DNA from: Gymnogyps californianus
Taxonomy: Eukaryota; Chordata; Aves; Accipitriformes; Cathartidae
Length of the DNA stretch: 64,000 nt
Reading direction: 5' to 3'
Assembly (NCBI RefSeq): GCF_018139145.2
Contig: NC_059476.1
Location: forward strand, 12,083,001 to 12,147,000
In this document: piece after piece, positions 11,886 through 21,570 of the stretch
Numbering within the stretch: position 1 is the first letter of the stretch
How the letters are laid out: every line of letters starts with the position of its first letter
Program-made: the position numbers and the translations under genes
The notes under the pieces: generated by a model
Seen by the model: only the letters and a program-made list of their open reading frames with translations
The model's database searches: none
What the model was told of the DNA's origin: nothing

Positions 11886-12286
11886 TCAGCAGGATGAAGA
11901 TGCCGTCATCGGGCTGAGTTTCAGCTGGTGGACGGGAGAGTGGATGGGCACAGAACTCAACACTGAGGTAGGAAAGGCAAAACACGAGCCTTCAAAGTTT
12001 TTGCCTAGCGTCAGTTCTTCTGCAAAGAAAGACGCAGCTTCTCTTTTGCATGAGGTGACGGGGGGGCTCGGAGTGGAAGACAAGATCTCTGACTCGTATT
12101 GTAGCAACTGGCCCATGAAACCAAAGTTTGGTGAGATCAGGCTCCGGCGCTGCTTGATGTAATCGAAGGCTTCCTCCAGGCGCAGCTTCTTCGTCTTCAT
12201 GAGATACGCCATGCAGATGGTGGGAGAGCGTGAAATCCCCGCTTCGCAGTGCACCAGGATCTTGCCCCCTGTTCGTCTGACATAAT
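11886..12286 (-). CDS. DUSP5: DUSP5 exon 4: active site, C-terminal tail and stop
   Basis: 401 coding nt for residues 253-385 and TGA (11888-11886). The acceptor is TTCCCCTAG|ATTATG; the split codon 253 becomes GAT (Asp). Contains VHCEAGISRSPTICMAYLM with Cys266 and Arg272, followed by FDYIKQRRSLISPNFGFMGQ, a hallmark of MKPs of the DUSP1/2/4/5 group. The ESEILSSTPSPP boundary begins a Ser/Pro-rich, poorly conserved tail of about 60 residues with the family-like ending SPMTASSSC. The coding part is continuous with the 3' UTR. Confidence 0.97.
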
Positions 12287-15200
12287 CTAGGGGAAAAAAG
12301 TCATTGCAGACATCAGTTGTCGTTGGGGATGGAGAGGACACTGTGACACGCACCCAGCGCTGGAGATGGAGCACGGCACACAGCCAGTTCACCAGCGAGG
12401 AGAGGCTTGCTCTTCTGTTGGGTACTAAGGGTAACATGGAGATTAAAAGAGAAGGGGGGCGACCCAGCCTGAGATGGAGCTGAGCTGCAGATGACACTTG
12501 GTTTCAGAATCTGTGGATCCTGATTTGGTTCTTTCTGCATTTTTTAGGAAAGTCTTTCCCTGTCTCCTTCCTATGTGCCTGTTTCTCTTTTGGAACAACT
12601 GACTTCGCAGAGCATTGTGAGACAGAGATCAGGTATCTGGGCAATGCTTGTGTTTGCTGTACCTGCATTTCTCTGCCTGCGGCCCAAAGTGCTGACCCAA
12701 GCCCAGCCTGGCCAGCACTCCCACCATCAGGTCTTTCAAAAACTGCAGGGCTGCCTTCCTCTCATCAGCTTTGCTAGAAAAACAGGACTTTTTTTAAAGT
12801 CCGAACCTAACTCCCTGCTTGGCCAGTCAGCAGCAAACGGCGGTACCAGGAGCTGAGCCCTTGGTGGGTACCCTTAGGTGGAGCGGCTGAGCTCACTCCC
12901 TGGGGCCTCACCACAAAGCACACAAGGACTGGCTGGCAGTTGCTAATTACAGCCTGGTTAAAGGATGCTTGGACTTAAGTCAGGATATAAAAGGCTTATG
13001 CAAAGCACCCATTTTACACAACAGGAGCCACTGTGGTTACTCACACAACACAATGATTGTTATTAGATTAAAGAGAATGTGCTTAAAATAAGCCCTTTCC
13101 ACACAAAAATGCAGTTCAAAAATAGACGTTCTCTGCTCTATTGCCTTGAGCAATATGTTCAAGCTCCAATTTATGGATAACTGCGCTGAGTGTAGTGCTC
13201 AGTGAAACAACACAGAGCTGAGCAAGTTATCATTTGCCTGTCTTCGATTGTCTGCCGGGGGACTGGTGCCACCACGACCGGTTATATTTAACTACTGCAC
13301 AAAATAAGACATGGATTTGAGTCATCCCCAGCATCTACACCACACACCCTGTTTTAAAAGAAAGTGAAAATTAAAGTCATCCTCAAAGTCTGGGAAATTT
13401 CCAGGTGACTCAACAACTATCAGAAGGGGTTGGGGATGGGACAGAAGAGTGCCATGAATTAGCATTTCCCTGAAAGGTGTGAGAAGTCCCTTACCAGGAC
13501 GGGGAAGGGCTCAGAGGGCATCCTCAGATCAGGTTTTTGTAATTCTGCCTGCACAGTCGAAAGACTCAAACTCAGCTGAGCAATGAGTCCACCGAGTCTG
13601 TAACTGGGGTTTTATTCTGTTTCTCTCTCAAATGTTCCTGGAGAGCAACAGCACCAATTTCAACATCATCTCCACCCAGGCTCAGGCTGCTCCACCCCAC
13701 TAAACCACCCCGTGCCTCTTCAGGGAGGAGCCTCTCCCTTGCGCTACCTGGCACGGCCGGTGTGCCGCTCACCTACCCAGCCTCACGCAGGAAGATTTGG
13801 GAGGGGATGGCCCAAAGTTTTCTAAAGGCCTCCTCATTTTTTTGCATTGGGGTATTTGATTAAAGGGTGAGATACTGACATGATCAAAAGGAGAAATGGA
13901 AAGAGCTCTGTGATAAGGGGAGACGCTGGATTTCTAAGACCCCGGCTTTGGGATATCTCAGCACAGCAAGGCAGTAAGCTGACTCTGCTTCACCTGGCTT
14001 TTACGGGGTCCAGCATACAAGTCCAAGGAACCAATATGCTTTTTGCCTTTACAAAAATCAGTAGACTTTGGTGTTATTCAACCATACTTCTTTGCTCCCT
14101 GTCATGCTGAAGTTGCACCTGCACTTGCTTTGGAAAGAAAATAAAGCTAACCAGCTCACTCGCCTCGTCAGGCAGTCAAGAGGAGGCATTTTCCTTCCTC
14201 AGCCTCCCAGCCTGGAAAGAAAGACAGAGACTTTGCTCTGAATATCCCTCTTCCTTCCTTCTTTGTGGAAATCCCTCTGCCAGGAGAGATGCTGGGGAAG
14301 GGAGGGACCTTAAACTTTTGCTGTGACATCTGGGAAAATACAGGAAATAATGTGTCCTTCCCACTAATATGTATTTTAAAATAAATGCATTTAAAATACA
14401 TGAAGGTCTGGAAATTTGTTAATTTGGACCTACCGATAAAGTCGATGGCTTCCTGAAAGTGTGAGCTGATGTCCGCCGTGTGACTGTCCTCCACCGGGAT
14501 CCACTTGTAGCAATACTGGTCTTTGAAGGACTCCGAGCTTTTCCTGGAGACGTTGAGCAGGGCTGTGATGTGCAGGTTGGCGAGAAACTCGCACTTGGAA
14601 GCGTGATAGGCACTACCAAGGTAGAGAAAAGGCAGGATTTCGACTGGACCACCCTGGAAGAGAAGGAGCAGAAACATGTAATTCCTTTTCAAGGGTATTT
14701 GAGTCCTGATACCAGAGAGTGAGGCAAGGGAGCCTGCGTGGGTGCCCGCTCCCTCCCTCGCTGGCGTTTTTGGACCCCAGTGCTGCTGGCCAGTGAATCA
14801 CTATGATGGCAAAGCCCACGCAGTAAAATGGTTTTCATTTTCTTGTCCATATCTGCAAGGTACAAAATCAGATCCAGCCCACTCACGTGCAGGATGTTTC
14901 TGGCCTTCTTTAAAGCACTGCCCCTCGGGACACACGCGAAGCACTTTCATATGTGAGGGTCATTCCTTCTGAGGCTTTACCGAAATGCGGGCGAGGCAAG
15001 GAGCCACGTCCGAGCAGGGAGGAAGAGGAGGACGGAGGAGGAGGCTGGTCTAGCTCAGCCCAGGGCTCAGCCCCTCTGCTCACACCTCCAAAGGTGAAGC
15101 AAAGCAAAAAAATTGGAGCAAGGCTCCCCGTCCCCCCGCACCTCCCTGGGGTGCAGCACCCGCCCCGTCACCCGCCCCGAGATGCCATCTCGGTTTCTAC

Positions 15201-18200
15201 TTCGTCAGCGCAAGCAAAGACTGGGTGATGAGACCGCGAAAGAAAAAAGCCACCGCCTGACACAAGGGTTTCGGAGATCGCAGGTAACTTTCCATGATGC
15301 ACAAGAGCTGCTGCCAGCCCCCGGCTGTGAGAAACTGGCTTTCCGCCCCCCTGAGCTGCCTGCCTGGTGGGTCCCACGCACTGGGGACAGCTGGGAGCCG
15401 CCCGGGGTGGCAGGACGGAGCCTGGGGTGGGAGGTGCTCCCGGGGGAGCAGAGGGGCATCACCCGGGGGCTCCCCCCAAGCGCCAGGAAACCCGCGCCCC
15501 GGCGGAAGCGGCCCAACCGCAGGGTGACATCTCGGAGCACACGTATTCCCCGGGCTGGGCGGGCGCACGATGACTTCCCCTGTGGAAACCCCACTCCCCC
15601 TGCCCAAGGGCGGCTCTCAAGAGCCGCTGCCTCTTCTCAGAAGCAGCCCCACGGCCCCAGCCCCCTTCGCCAGCCTCAGATCCCTCCTGGGGTCTCAAAG
15701 GCAGCACGGGCAAAGTGTGCTCCTTCATCTGCTGGAAAAATGACACTCCTGGCAGCCTCTCTCTCCTGCCTGTTTTAAGTCCCCTTGGGAGGCGTGAGCT
15801 GCCCACGGCTCATGCTCCCTGGCTGTGTGATAAAGACGGGTCGCAAATACAGTTTTGGGGCTAGGCAGGGTGTTTTTCCTCCTTCTGTTGCCTAATTTTG
15901 AAGCCAGGCAGAGGCAATGCTGACCAGCAGCACACACAGGGCATCTTATTCGACACACAGGCTGCCAACCTGGACTGCGACAACTTATTGACAGCCCACA
16001 CCAGCATGAGGGCCACCGGCACCCTGCCAGCCTCCAACAGAGCCCGGTGGCAGGAGGGAGAAGACCCAAGGGGAAGGTCACCCGCCGCGGCCGTGACACA
16101 CACCTGGTCGTAAGCGGGTTTGTGGTTGGCACTCTGCTTCTCACAGTGGCTGGCGAGGTTTCTCTCCCCCTCAGTCCTCTCCAGGGAAATGAGTTTTCCA
16201 TCCACGCAGCACTCAGGATATTGCGAGTTAAAGGTTTCGTATCCCCCTAGGGAAGGGCAAAAAAAGAAAAAAAAAAAAAAAAGAAAAAAAGACATGAATG
16301 TTTGCGCTTCCAAAAACTGGTTTAATTGAAGTGGAGGAGAAATGAAGCTCCAACGCTTGCAGTGTGGTGGGATAGTGCTGCACAGCGATGGGCCCCGGGG
16401 GGTTAATGAGGGATAGCACTCCCCTGGGGAAACGGATTTGTTTAAAAGGCTTCAGGGCACCGAAGAAAAACCTCTGATACCACTGACAATTATTAACTTG
16501 CCAAAAGCCAGTGGATCCACATTAAAACTGTTAGCGAATGTAATTCTGTTGAGTCTAGCAACCATTAACTCCAGTACAGCAGGGACTAAAACTCCCTCCC
16601 CCAGGTTTTATATATGAGTACAATTTCCAGTGTCTGAGACAGATTTCTGTACTCAGGAGCCATCCTCTCTAAATTTGTCATTACTGTATACACTGTGACA
16701 ACATAAGAAATATTTTATTTGCATTTTTGAATGGACATAAGCACAAGAGGGGGATGCTTGCAACTGTGTCATTAATCACCACAATGCATGAGACAGCGAG
16801 GTAACGAAGACAGTCCCACTGAAACCAATCTATTAAATAACAGCTATAAAACTTAATGAAATCCTGTGACAGCATTTGACAGCTGAATAGCCCCACATGA
16901 GCTATTCTGCATGGTTAAGTACTGCATTCGTTTCATTCAGTGCACTGCTAATGAAAAGGAATTAATCCTATTATTACATTGTTACTCAAAGTTTGTCGTC
17001 AGCTAAATCGTTGCCTGTTTCCAGGCTGGGAATACGCTGCACGGAAGCACACGGTCTCCAAAATGAACGTGAATAAGTCAGGTAGCAGAAGCAGCCTGGA
17101 AACGTCAGTGGTGTGCCACATGTCTGCCACCTGTGCTTTTTCAGAACAGAAATGAATGGCAAAACCTCTTGAACAGCTAGATTCAATAATCCTTCGGAGT
17201 GTGACCCTCAAGTAAACAAGGCTTGGAAAGCAAACCCTCTCTGATGTGATTCATTCACCTGCAACTGTTTCGCCCTGATAAGCGGTGTCGGTGTGGGTGC
17301 CCCAGTGCAAGGAAGGGTTTCGAAACAAAGGACGCGCTGAAGATCTGAGCAGCCGCAGGGCCCCTGCCGCCCTCGCTGCCAAGGCTGCCCGGTACAGCTA
17401 CCTCTGACATTTCAGCCCTGTAATGCCGGTGTCTCATTTGTTTGCAATGTTTGAGCAGATGTGTGCTCAAATTCATGACGTGCTACGGTCACCCACTCAT
17501 TCCTGCTGTGGGGTCCTCATGTTGCAAGTGGCCAGCACGATCTAAAGCCCACTGAACATGATGAAAGTCTATTTTCCATGACGGAGGGCAGGAGGGTGAC
17601 TTTGCAGTCAACTGCCACTCAGCACCTGCACCTTTCCTCCTACTCCCCAGCAGCATTCAGCCAGCTCGCCCCAGAGCTCACAGCATGAGGCAGTGGGTCA
17701 AGCAGCCAAGTGACCATGGAGACCATGAGGGGCGGTTGATAAAATGATATCCACAACAACTGGGTTGATAAAATGATATCCCTAACAACTGGCAGTGTGA
17801 AAAGCCAACAAACACAAGCAGCTCTCCAGACTCCTCTGCTCTTCTGATCTCCAACTGCCCTTCATGGGGTGGACTTTTAAATCCTGTTGTTTTGCATAGC
17901 TGACCTTATCTCCCCTCTGCCCCGCAACCACTGCCATCGCATAGGAAAAATATGTCCAGTTTATATAAATAGACATTATCCCCATTCATGCCCTGCATTG
18001 TTGTTTTTACTCTTGAATGAACACAGAAATCTGCCCGAGCCAAATCAGCGTGTGTGTTCGAACAGACATGCATGTCTCATGTCTCTGGGGCAGCTAACGC
18101 ATGCAGCTGGTGAATGGTTAATTACAAGCCTTAGGGATCAGGATATTTGCAGGCCATTCTTACAGTGAGTCATCTTCTCATCCCGTCCTCCAGCAATCTC

Positions 18201-21015
18201 CTCTTCCCCCTCCCCACTCAACCTAGCTTCCCTGAGGTCATTTCTGCAAATACTAGATTGCTCATCACAGAGAGCTGGGCTGCGCTTCGGTTTTAATCAA
18301 TAAATAATAGAATCCTTTCTGCAAGCTCTTCCCCCGCCACACAACCACTCTCACCGTGTTGGGGCTGAGCTCACGCAGAATGAAACTTCACCTACACAAA
18401 CGAAAGATGTGACACACTCAACCCCTGGAAGCCAGAAAGCGAGGGAAGGAACGTGGCCGGGCCGTCACGCAACTTGGCGTGCAATTGCTCTGCACTACCT
18501 GCCCTGCCTGGGGCCAGATCCCCAGGATGCTTGGTGACCTGGTGGGGTGACCCGCTTATCTCATCGGTGCGACTTCCAAGACGAGACCACCTTAGCCCTT
18601 AAGTAGCCAACACCTCCTCCCAGCAGCCCCACACCTAGGGAGAACAGGAATATAAGGGGGGAACCTCAAGGAAGTTTTTTGTCTGGTGGTTTTACAGCCC
18701 ATTATTTGCAAGGTTGGTGCTACAGCCCCCCAAAGGACCCTTTCTTCTGATCAGTGCCCAGTGCTTCAGGATGATTTATACCCCCACTGTCCCAGAGATC
18801 TTCCCCCAGACCACAACGGCTTCCTGGTGGTCCGTGGCCCCGGTGAATCAGCAGCGCTGCCCACTGAGTCACTCGCTCCTCAGACCACACCGGATCTGAA
18901 ACGGAGCTGCGGACTTCACGGGCCTGATCCTGCGACCCAGAGCACTTCCAGCAAAGCAAAAGGGAATAGCAGCAGGAAGAGAAGGAAACTTTCTCATCCA
19001 CTAAGGGGGAATCTTTTTAGCCTCAAATCGACAGGCTTTCAAGATAAGACACTTTGCAATACACAAAAGGTACAAAGCAGAGCCTACATCAAAACCCCAC
19101 CCCAGATAAACTGCCCACAGCCACAGACACCACTTCAAAGTGTGGGGCTGGTACATGAGGAGGGAAGGACGATCTTGTGGCTAAACGAGCAGGCTGAGAG
19201 TCAGCAGAGCTTAATTCAGCCCCAGCTTTGCCACACACTTCCCAGCGTGACCCTGGAGATGTTTCTTCATCTCCAGTTTAATGAGGTCCCTAAGGATTTG
19301 ACTGGCCCAGCACAGTGCAAGTATCCCTGCCCTGCAGCAGCAGAATTGGTGCTTTTGGGGGGACTGTCAGACCCCAGGGCAGGCTGGCGGCACCCGGACA
19401 GAGCCAGGGTGGTGGCAAATCGCCCTGGGAGTCTCCCTCTCCCTTGGTATCGGGCAATACCCAGGCTGGAGTTGCCTCTACCCCGGCGGGGATGCCCTCT
19501 GGGAGCTGTTCGTTATAGGAGGCACAAACCGGGCACATCAGGACAAAAACTAGTGTGATAAAAGGCTTAATAAACGTGAATTAGCCCTGGCCGGTGAGGA
19601 CACAGGGGCAGAGTTTATTCAAGAAACATCGCCTGGTTTTCTCCTCCATTTATGGCCTCCCCATGACCTCAAGATATGGCAAGGGGGGTTGTTCAGGAAC
19701 TCCTGCTCGGCGTGGCCCCGCTCCGGGGAGCCCCGCGGCCCCGGCAGCCCGGTGTGCGGTGCTACGGGCATGGAGCGTCCCCGGCCGGGCACTGCCCCCC
19801 TCCGAGGGGAGGCACGGGGGAGGGAGGGGGGGGACGGGGGAGGGAGGGGGGGGCTGAGAAAACAGAGAGGGCAAAAGGACAAAGGCGCTGCCAGGAGAAG
19901 TGGAGGGGAGGCACGGATGGGAGGACAGAGAAAGGGCGGCTGCTATTTTTTTTTATCGTTTTATTATCCCCGGGTTACACGGAAGGAAAAAAAGAACCGC
20001 AATCAAAGGGCTATAACGCACGTGAGGGGAGGAGGTATTTCTGTCCCTCGACAAGCCCCGGAGTTTCGGCTATGGGTTTCCCCTGTCAGCCTCGATATGC
20101 CCGATGGAGAGATAAACCTCTCCGCCCTGGGTGGAGGAACGGGCACCCATCCCCGGGTTGCGGGCGCCCAATACGGTCTGCCCCGTATCACCGGGCTGAA
20201 GGCGAGGAGCGGTGGCGTCGGCTCTCCTGTTACCTGCGGGGCTGATTTTGTTTTCCACGCAGCCCCGACCTCTCTCGCCCCCTCTCCCTTTGATAATCTG
20301 CAACTTTTTCTCTTCTTCCCTAATATTCTTTGCTTTCCATCAGCCTCTTAAATGCGCGGCGGGGGTGAGCGGAAAGGCATTTGGGCTCAGCCCGCAGAGT
20401 CTATCCGGGATTTATTTCCAGTGGGTGGAAAAGAAACGAAATCCCGGCGTTACCTCCCTGCCCTCCACCAATAATCAGGTTAACTGCGGGGAGGTGGTGG
20501 CGGAGGAGAGGGGACGGGAGCACCGCGGGGCCGCCGCCGCCACCCGGGGGGGGGCTTTGAGGGTCGATCCGCCCCGCTCCCCCCAGCCCCTGCCCCCCCC
20601 TTTCCCCGCCACCCCGCTCACCTTTCAGGAAGCAGACCCTGGCGCCGGCCTCCGGCAGGCTGGAGAGCAGGGCGTTGAGGACGATCTGGGCCGTGCTGTC
20701 CTTCTTCAGCTTCTGCCAGTGCCCCGTGCCCTGGTCCAGCACCACCACGGCTGCCAGGCGGGCGGTCCCTGCCGCCCCCTCGCCGCCCAGCAGCAGCCGG
20801 GCGCGGGCCGCCGCGTCGGGCACCACGAAGTGGAGCGGCACGGCCCCGCCGCGGGCCCGCCGCATCACCACCGAGTTGAGGTTGACGTTGAGCGAGCCGC
20901 GGAGGCAGGAGGCCGAGTAGGACAGGTAGGGCCGGCAGTCCAGCACCAGGCAGCGGGAGGGCTCCTTCCGCAGGAGCTTCCTCAGCTGGCGGCAGTCGAG
21001 GGACGTGACTTTCAT
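11886..21015 (-). CDS. DUSP5: Dual-specificity phosphatase 5 (complete, four coding exons)
   Basis: Join of 21015-20622, 16246-16104, 14653-14434 and 12286-11886 (394+143+220+401 = 1158 nt), giving 385 residues plus TGA. Human DUSP5 has 384. DUSP5 is an inducible nuclear phosphatase that removes phosphate from the Thr and Tyr of ERK1/2 and anchors inactive ERK in the nucleus. Seen in the sequence: an N-terminal rhodanese/CDC25-like domain (about residues 1-140), the basic kinase-interaction motif RRARG (52-56), a short linker, and a DSP catalytic domain (about 180-325) with general acid Asp235, the signature HCEAGISR with nucleophile Cys266 and Arg272, and a Ser/Pro-rich tail ending TASSSC. 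All splice sites are GT/AG and all phases fit. The ATG at 21015 was chosen because it gives the family's MKVTSLD start. An in-frame ATG at 21216 lies almost on the TATA box and would not be in the mRNA. No frameshift or lost catalytic residue was seen. Confidence 0.97.
12287..14433 (-). other. DUSP5: DUSP5 intron 3
   Basis: 2147 bp, GTAGGT...CCCCTAG. No nested gene was recognised. Just after the donor lies a perfect 12-bp inverted repeat (14369-14380 / 14390-14401). Two AP-1-type TGA(G/C)TCA heptamers occur at 13318 and 13406. Confidence 0.92.
14369..14401. repeat. Perfect 12-bp inverted repeat next to a splice donor
   Basis: ATGTATTTTAAA (14369-14380) and TTTAAAATACAT (14390-14401) are separated by 9 nt. 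In the DUSP5 transcript this A/U hairpin begins about 33 nt after the exon 3 donor. Confidence 0.7.
14434..14653 (-). CDS. DUSP5: DUSP5 exon 3: N-terminal half of catalytic domain
   Basis: 220 nt encoding residues 180-252 and the first base of codon 253. It starts GGPVEILPFLYLGSAYHAS, the standard opening of MKP catalytic domains, and contains ITALLNVSR and WIPVEDSHTADISSHF, where Asp235 is the catalytic general acid (Asp232 in human numbering). The acceptor is CTCTTCCAG|GGTGGT and the donor ATCG|GTAGGT. The segment KSSESFKDQYCYK (218-229 region) is more divergent from human than the rest of the exon; it is a surface loop in MKPs, so this is unlikely to affect catalysis. Confidence 0.96.
14654..16103 (-). 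other. DUSP5: DUSP5 intron 2, with a GC-rich core
   Basis: 1450 bp, GTGTGT...CTTCCAG. The part from about 15100 to 15620 is GC-rich with many CpG dinucleotides, unlike the ends of the intron. This produces long but unconvincing open frames on both strands. No homologous exon is visible inside. Confidence 0.92.
16104..16246 (-). CDS. DUSP5: DUSP5 exon 2: linker between docking and catalytic domains
   Basis: 143 nt encoding GGYETF..YPECCVD..to KPAYDQ (residues 132-179; codon 132 is split across intron 1). The acceptor is CCCTAG|GGGGATAC and the donor is GACCAG|GTGTGTG, phase 0. The YPECC motif closes the rhodanese-like domain. The rest is the flexible interdomain linker, which differs from human at many positions, as expected for this part of the family. 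The acceptor is preceded by an unusually long, almost pure T tract, annotated separately. Confidence 0.95.
16259..16290 (-). promoter_or_regulatory. DUSP5: Extra-long polypyrimidine tract of the intron 1 acceptor
   Basis: On the minus strand this is T7-C-T16-C-T7, just upstream of GCCCTTCCCTAG|exon 2. It acts as the U2AF-binding tract. It is longer and purer than at introns 2 and 3, so it may also be a mononucleotide microsatellite that varies in length between individuals. Confidence 0.7.
17734..17791. repeat. 29-bp direct tandem duplication in DUSP5 intron 1
   Basis: Units 17734-17762 and 17763-17791 differ at two adjacent positions only (CCACAAC versus CCCTAAC). This is a recent local duplication and a likely indel polymorphism. 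Confidence 0.9.
19165..19285 (+). mobile_element. MIR/CR1-L3-like relic in DUSP5 intron 1
   Basis: GAGCAGGCTGAGAGTCAGCA..TTCAGCCCCAGCTTTGCCAC..GTGACCCTGGA..TCTTCATCTCCAGTTTAATG follows the order of the core shared by MIR-type elements ('gactcaggagacctgggttc..cagctctgccac..gtgaccttggg'). Opposite orientation to DUSP5. Confidence 0.5.
19806..19858 (+). repeat. G-rich purine tract with G-quadruplex potential
   Basis: A near-repeated unit ACGGGGGAGGGAGGGGGGG occurs twice in tandem. It lies in DUSP5 intron 1, on the non-template side relative to the plus strand, close to the promoter CpG island. Confidence 0.75.
20622..21015 (-). CDS. DUSP5: DUSP5 exon 1, coding part: rhodanese-like, ERK-docking domain
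   Basis: Encodes residues 1-131 and the first base of codon 132. It begins MKVTSLDCRQLRKLLRK and contains LDCRPYL, the CDC25-like core strand, and GSLNVNLNSVVMRRARGG. The paired arginines (Arg52-Arg53) are the kinase-interaction motif that binds the ERK common-docking site. Compared with human DUSP5 as I recall it, the docking segment is almost unchanged, while the Ala/Gly/Leu-rich stretch at about residues 68-90 is more variable. The exon ends CTGAAAG before a consensus GTGAGC donor (20621-20620). The base before the ATG triplet at position -3 is G, an adequate Kozak context. The exon is very GC- and CpG-rich because it sits in the promoter CpG island. Confidence 0.96.
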
Positions 21016-21197
21016 GCCGGCCGTGGGTCGCTCCCCGCCGCAGCCGGGGCAGCGAGCGGCGAGAGCGGCAGGAGGGTGCCCGCCGGGGAGACCCGGTGCT
21101 AGAGCCGCGGGGCAGCGCGGAGCCGCAGGGGCTCGGCCGGGACGGGACGGGAGGGGAGAGACGGAGTCACCGCGGCACCGCGCCGAGCCCAGGCAGG
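21016..21197 (-). other. DUSP5: DUSP5 5' UTR (inferred)
   Basis: Sequence between the start codon and a transcription start expected about 25-30 bp from the TATA box. It is strongly GC-rich. The 5' edge is an estimate; no cap-site data can be read from the sequence. Confidence 0.5.
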
Positions 21198-21222
21198 GAA
21201 TCCCGGCCGCCGCCACCGGGCA

Positions 21223-21228
21223 TTTATA
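21223..21228 (-). promoter_or_regulatory. DUSP5: TATA box of DUSP5
   Basis: TATAAA on the minus strand within CATATAAATG, about 208 bp upstream of the start codon in a CpG-rich setting. TATA plus CpG island is typical of strongly inducible immediate-early promoters. Confidence 0.75.
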
Positions 21229-21259
21229 TGAATGGGAGGCCGGGCCCTGACGACACTGC

Positions 21260-21269
21260 CCATATAAGG
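21260..21269 (-). promoter_or_regulatory. DUSP5: CArG box (SRF site) of DUSP5
   Basis: CCATATAAGG (minus strand CCTTATATGG) fits CC(A/T)6GG exactly and lies about 32 bp upstream of the TATA box. CArG boxes bind serum response factor. Control of DUSP5 by SRF and ETS-type ternary complex factors is reported for mammals. A GGAAGGCG core on the minus strand (21290-21283) is a possible but imperfect ETS partner site. TGACG half-CREs occur at about 21248 and 21274. Confidence 0.75.
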
Positions 21270-21520
21270 GGAGTGACGCGCCCGCCTTCCAAACATGGGC
21301 ATCCTCCGCCCCGCGCCGCCCGGCGCGCCGCCCCCCTGGCGGGGATCCCCTCCCTCCCCGGCAGCGGGCGGGGGCCGCGGCCGCGCGGGCAGCGTTAGTC
21401 AGGCTCGGAGGCAGAGGAAGCTGAAAAACGCCGCAAAAATTCTCCAGTCATCGGCCTGAGGCTCATCCCAGCATCACCGCTCCCCCTCCCCAGCCAGCCA
21501 GGAGAGCCGGGAAGTGTGCC

Positions 21521-21570
21521 GGGGGGGGGGCGGGGGAGGAGGAGGGAGGGAGGGAGGGAGGGGAGGAAGG
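21521..21570 (+). repeat. G10 run and (GGGA)n tract upstream of the DUSP5 promoter
   Basis: GGGGGGGGGGCGGGGG is followed by repeated GAGGAGG and GAGGGAGG units. It is about 250 bp upstream of the CArG box and marks the outer edge of the CpG-rich region. G-quadruplex-capable. Confidence 0.8.

Larger units (their letters stand above)
16247..20621 (-). other. DUSP5: DUSP5 intron 1
   Basis: 4375 bp, GTGAGC...CCCTAG, the longest intron, as in other DUSP5 genes. It contains a 29-bp tandem duplication (17734-17791), AP-1-type heptamers at 18166 and 18865, a MIR/CR1-like relic near 19165-19285, and a G-rich purine tract at 19806-19858. A 290-codon plus-strand frame (18686-19558) is judged to be chance. 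First-intron enhancers are common in immediate-early genes, but none can be proved here. Confidence 0.92.
20480..21480. promoter_or_regulatory. DUSP5: CpG island over DUSP5 promoter and exon 1
   Basis: Dense CpG dinucleotides span the first exon, 5' UTR and TATA/CArG region, in contrast to the CpG-poor flanks. A smaller CpG-dense patch lies at about 19700-19830 in intron 1. The boundaries are by eye. Confidence 0.8.

Noticed and set aside
15113..15778. 221-codon plus-strand open frame in DUSP5 intron 2
   Set aside because: Pro/Arg-rich translation of a CpG-dense block, antisense, with competing long frames on both strands.
18686..19558. 290-codon plus-strand open frame in DUSP5 intron 1
   Set aside because: No recognisable domain, opposite strand to the gene, and it runs through a decayed MIR/CR1-like relic whose sequence is normally non-coding. 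Probably chance in GC-rich DNA.
20212..21102. 296-codon plus-strand open frame over the promoter island
   Set aside because: It is antisense to DUSP5 exon 1; stop codons are rare there because of the GC content.
21016..21216. In-frame 67-residue N-terminal extension of DUSP5
   Set aside because: The upstream ATG (21216) is only 7 bp from the TATA box, so it should lie upstream of the transcription start. The extension is not part of the DUSP5 family.
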